Shown here: in pieces, positions 60,621 to 64,000 of the stretch
How the letters are laid out: each line of letters starts with the position of its first letter
Numbering within the stretch: the first letter of the stretch is position 1
DNA from: Tyto alba
Taxonomy: Eukaryota > Chordata > Aves > Strigiformes > Tytonidae
Direction of reading: 5' to 3'
Assembly: GCF_018691265.1 (NCBI RefSeq)
Contig: NW_024881316.1
Coordinates: 26,513,819-26,577,818, forward strand
DNA: 64,000 nt
Notes under the pieces: generated by a model
The model's input: only the letters and a program-made list of their open reading frames with translations
Told to the model about the DNA's origin: nothing
The model's database searches: none
Translations under genes and position numbers: made by a program

Positions 60621-62419
60621 GCCCCCAATGAAGCTGACTTGCAGCTTGGAATCCCTTTGTTCTCCTCTTCAGTTGCTCTTCTGCTGACCTGTGATCCCTC
60701 TCCAGACTCTGGGCATGTATTGCTGACACTGGCATCAAGTTGGTAGGAGTAGGATGGATTGAGGTTCCCCTCCCCCAACATCTTTAGTTTAAAGCCCCCT
60801 TCAGCCTGGCAAGCCTATGACCAAAGATTGCCTTCCCCTTGTCTGACAGATGGACCCCATCAGCCCCCAGTAGCCCAGGTTTCTCAAAGTGAGTCCCATG
60901 GTCTAAGTAGCTGAACCCCTGGCTGTGGCACCTGTCCTATAACCCATTGTTAATTCACCAGATCTGACCGGTCCTTTCAGACCCCTTCCATTTGGCTGTA
61001 AAGATCCAAATGTTCCTGAGAGATAGTCCTCTATAGAGTAAGTTTTGGTTAGACCATTACTGAACATATGAACTGTAAATTGGGCTAATACATAATTCAG
61101 TGGGGTGGAGAATATTGTTTGGGTGGACTCTGAAATGGCAGTTATATAAAATGAGTTTGAGAGTAAGTTTTTTTTTAAAAAAGGAAACTTGTGGTTTATA
61201 ACTACAAGATAGGAAATCTTCACTCATTAAGAAACCCTGACATCTAACACAAATAAAATTCAAGCCAGAGGTCCAAATCATTTTAGAAATTTTGATGGAA
61301 TTTTAAACCAAATTTTTCAGAGGAAACATCTTGAGAAATCTTTCCACTATTAATTGTTGCCGCTCTCCAGTTCCTTACAACTTTATTACTTAGTAAACCA
61401 TGTTTATGGATTTTACTCTAATCAGCCTTATTGTTCTCCTGGGAACAACCACAGGTCACCATCAGAACATTGAACCGGTATGCCTGTCATTGTGGTTTTT
61501 ACTTATTTGTTCAACTTTTTTTGTAAAAGCATGAAATTGAACATAGCTACAGTCTATGTTTAGCTCTATGGCTACATTTTGAAAGGAGAGATCTGTGCAA
61601 GCAGTTAGCTTGCCTGGAAACTGAAGTTCAGAGTGAGGTTTACAATGCTGTGTGCAGCAGGGTGCTGAACTGTACGGGCTCACTTCTGTCAGCCACTTTA
61701 CAGTACTGGGAATGGGTATGTAGTTCCAGAAAAGGCTAAACTGGATTATTTGCTAGGGTGAAGCACTGTTCTTATCTGGCTGTTGTGCTTTCAGATCTAG
61801 CTGTTCTCTCTGTACTTCACTGTATTTTGTGAAAGTACAGGTGAGTTTGAAACTCTTCACACCCTGCTCCGTTGAATGATGGAGATGTACCCTAACTGGA
61901 TCATTTCTGTGATGCCTTAAAGTTAATATAGTAAAAGACTCTCACCTGTCTTTTCAAGTAACTGTTCTCACATATACATGCACACGTTTACTTGGTTTAC
62001 TATGGCATCTATAAGATAGTAGCTGTGTGTAAATAATAATATGGCTCCTCCAGAGTGATCCCAGGAGTTTTTCTTTTAAAAAGCTCTGACATTTGGTGTT
62101 TAATCTTTTTTATTTCCTTTTTCTGAATTGTATATTCAATTGAAGGGATATCATGCAACTTTGTCACTCATTTTCTTTTAATACAGAATAGAAACAAAAC
62201 AAAGGATTTCTAACAAACACAGCACTGTTTTAATTTAGATTTGCAGTGGATTTAAGTAACTTTTTTTCCTCTAGACTCCCTGTTTCCTTATCCCATCAGT
62301 GTCAGGATTTTTAGCAGAGTGCTTATATGTGATGAACATATAGGGACATCAGTTTAGTGTGATTCAAGCTTAAGAGCTTTTCAAGGAGCTTTTAAGGTTT
62401 GTCATGTCGAAACTGACAA

Positions 62420-62443
62420 ATATATATATATAAAAAAAAAAAA
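62420..62443. repeat. (TA)n then A-run tract
   Basis: Six TA units followed by about 12 A. Confidence 0.75.
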
Positions 62444-62617
62444 GAAACAACGAAAAAAACACTTAAGGATATATTTGCATGATGGTCCAGAGATCCTTCT
62501 TCTAGAAATATCACACGTTTCAGCTAAAAAATACATGCTAAAATATGTACTTACGTAACGGAGATTCCAGAAGTTCTGAAGGTGCCACTGCAGTTTACTG
62601 AGAAAAAAAGTTTAGAT

Positions 62618-62652
62618 AAAAAAAAAAAAAAAAAACAAACAAAACAAAACAG
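62618..62652. repeat. A18 run with CAAA/CAAAA tail
   Basis: A run of 18 A followed by CAAAC and AAAAC units; a low-complexity tract. Confidence 0.85.
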
Positions 62653-64000
62653 TGTAAGAGTGTTTTTATTTATCCCTTAAAATTATAATTTTCTGATTAA
62701 GATGCCACAAATATCATATGAAATTACATATATAGGGGTTTATTCTTCTTTCCTTGTTTTTCCTCCTCCTCCCATTTATGCAAGAGTCCTCTTACCAGGT
62801 ATTTGTTCTAACTGCCATGCAAAGAACTTAGCTTATAGAAAGCAGGTGTCATTAAGAAACTTTAGATCATGGTTTCATAATGTGGTTCATTTTGGTATCT
62901 GAACATCTTTTCTACTTGCTGCTTTTCATTCTTATTCCCACACTGCAGCTAACCAGCATCTCAGCTGCACAGTCATCTATGTATTTTTTTTCCCCCTCAA
63001 GCTGGGATGTTAACTGCTCCACCTTAAACATCCTGCCAAGCATTCATTTACATGTGTTTGAGGGACTTTTTTTCCTTTCAACGACAGATCGGTTCTCTGC
63101 ACTTATTCATGGATTGGTGGTGTAAACCACTCTAAGAAACAAGAAGACAACACAAGGCAGCACTGAAAATAAGCAACTGAAAGTAAGCAACAGAAATTCA
63201 TATTGCTGTGTTGTAAATAAGGGTTTGGTGACAGAATTTGCTGTTTTAAAAACCACTCTCTGTCTCACCTTGGCTAGTTAAATAGAAAATCTGTGTTGCA
63301 TGTTGTGCGACACTGACATATGAAAACAATTAATTTGGTAATCCTTTCTTCCCTATGAAGTCATTTGAATCATGAAAGGTTACAAACTCTCACATCACTA
63401 CACTCACATTAAAATCAGTATTTTCATCAAAGCTATATTAACTTTCACAGACTATAGTTGTGGAGTGCAAAATACTTCTCTTTTTATGTCATTTAGGTCC
63501 ATGAAATGCTGCACATTGATATGTATATTACCTGAGGACTTTCCAGCCTGCATGCTATATGCAATCCTCCTATAGCTAAAGTTTTTGAGATGGTAGATTC
63601 TTCTCCTACCCTCGTACAGTTGTTTTTCCATATAGCTGAAGCAGGGAGTAAGTTGATACCCCTGTTGATGTATGAAAATGAAAATGCTAATAAAAAAAAA
63701 GCCTTCATAACTCAAATAATTTTCTGATGCTATTTTTAAGAACAAATGGAGACAAAGTTCAAAAAGACACTACTTCATTTGTCTTGTCACAAGGATTTCT
63801 AACAACAGCAACAAAATGACATACTGAATTAGGAGAGGGAAGAAAATCCCTCATTGTTCCTTCATGAAATGAAGGACAAGGACTGCAGGTGCTTGAGAAC
63901 TTCAGTGCTGTCATCCATGGTTTTTAACCATACATACTCCTGGCATGGTTTTAACCTGTGTCCAAGACAATTCTTAGTTTTGATCAGGGAATAGGACAAG

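Larger units (their letters stand above)
56749..61000 (-). mobile_element. Long CR1 LINE copy, split by LTR B2
   Basis: This is the longest CR1 copy in the window, about 3.2 kb without the inserted LTR. Its 3' end lies at 56749-56764 with two CATAGAAT octamers (ATTCTATG in the sense direction), the hallmark of CR1. The 3' UTR follows to about 57480, then ORF2 in reverse order: reverse transcriptase (57479-59310), the linker, and endonuclease (to about 60620). The frame is repeatedly broken. It is truncated at the 5' end, as most CR1 copies are; the exact 5' edge near 60960-61010 is uncertain. Host sequence follows. No target duplication is expected or seen. Confidence 0.93.
61001..64000. other. 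Non-coding stretch, no gene recognised
   Basis: AT-rich sequence without recognisable exons or repeat families. It holds a TA/A-rich tract at 62420-62443 and an A18 run followed by CAAA units at 62618-62652. Overlapping open frames near 63372-63745 are under 100 codons and have no family resemblance. Confidence 0.5.

Noticed and set aside
1..64000. CRISPR arrays, bacterial operons, rRNA or tRNA genes
   Set aside because: No regularly spaced repeats, ribosome binding sites, dense coding or tRNA cloverleaf were seen. The window has vertebrate repeat content.

Overview
This window looks like bird nuclear DNA, probably from a songbird, and I found no protein-coding gene in it. It is AT-rich and full of stop codons. 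Its recognisable content is CR1 LINE fragments, with the avian-type 3' end built from octamer repeats, and several solo LTRs of endogenous retroviruses. One LTR family (family A here) resembles LTRs I know from passerine genomes. Class Aves is well supported by the CR1 and LTR content; the songbird assignment is an inference from familiarity. I saw no tRNA, rRNA, CRISPR, operon or bacterial signal. I could not run a database search, so an isolated small exon could have been missed.

Layout. Bases 1-1700 hold a decayed retroviral pol remnant on the minus strand, with a readable integrase core near 670-950. Bases 1700-14600 are AT-rich non-coding DNA with T-rich simple repeats and a short ancient CR1-like tail near 12670-12750. 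At 14641-15541 a family A LTR on the minus strand carries a second, short LTR-like insert. Bases 15550-25000 are non-coding, with a purine-rich tract near 18640-18870 and a small CpG-containing GC patch near 19840-20060. An old, internally deleted CR1 copy lies at about 25017-26430. Bases 26430-42875 are non-coding.

The right-hand third is the accessory part. A young 493-bp solo LTR (family D) lies at 42880-43372 on the plus strand. At 45900-48142 there are three nested LTRs: a family A LTR is split by a family B LTR, which is itself split by a family C LTR. Each of the two later insertions has an exact target-site duplication. A second family D LTR (56218-56704) lies on the minus strand, next to a long CR1 (56749 to about 61000, minus strand). 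That CR1 has its reverse-transcriptase region cut by a second family B LTR (58025-59099, minus strand). Bases 61000-64000 are non-coding.

No working gene set is visible. The CR1 reverse-transcriptase active site is lost in both copies where I can read it, and the LTRs have no internal retroviral genes next to them. The D and B LTRs form an inverted-repeat arrangement: D+ and B+ on the left, D- and B- on the right. The LTRs keep readable promoter and polyadenylation signals. The most informative parts are the nested insertion series, the family B LTR with its very long apparent R region, internal repeats and a 172-codon open frame, and the E-box palindrome present in one D copy and lost in the other.
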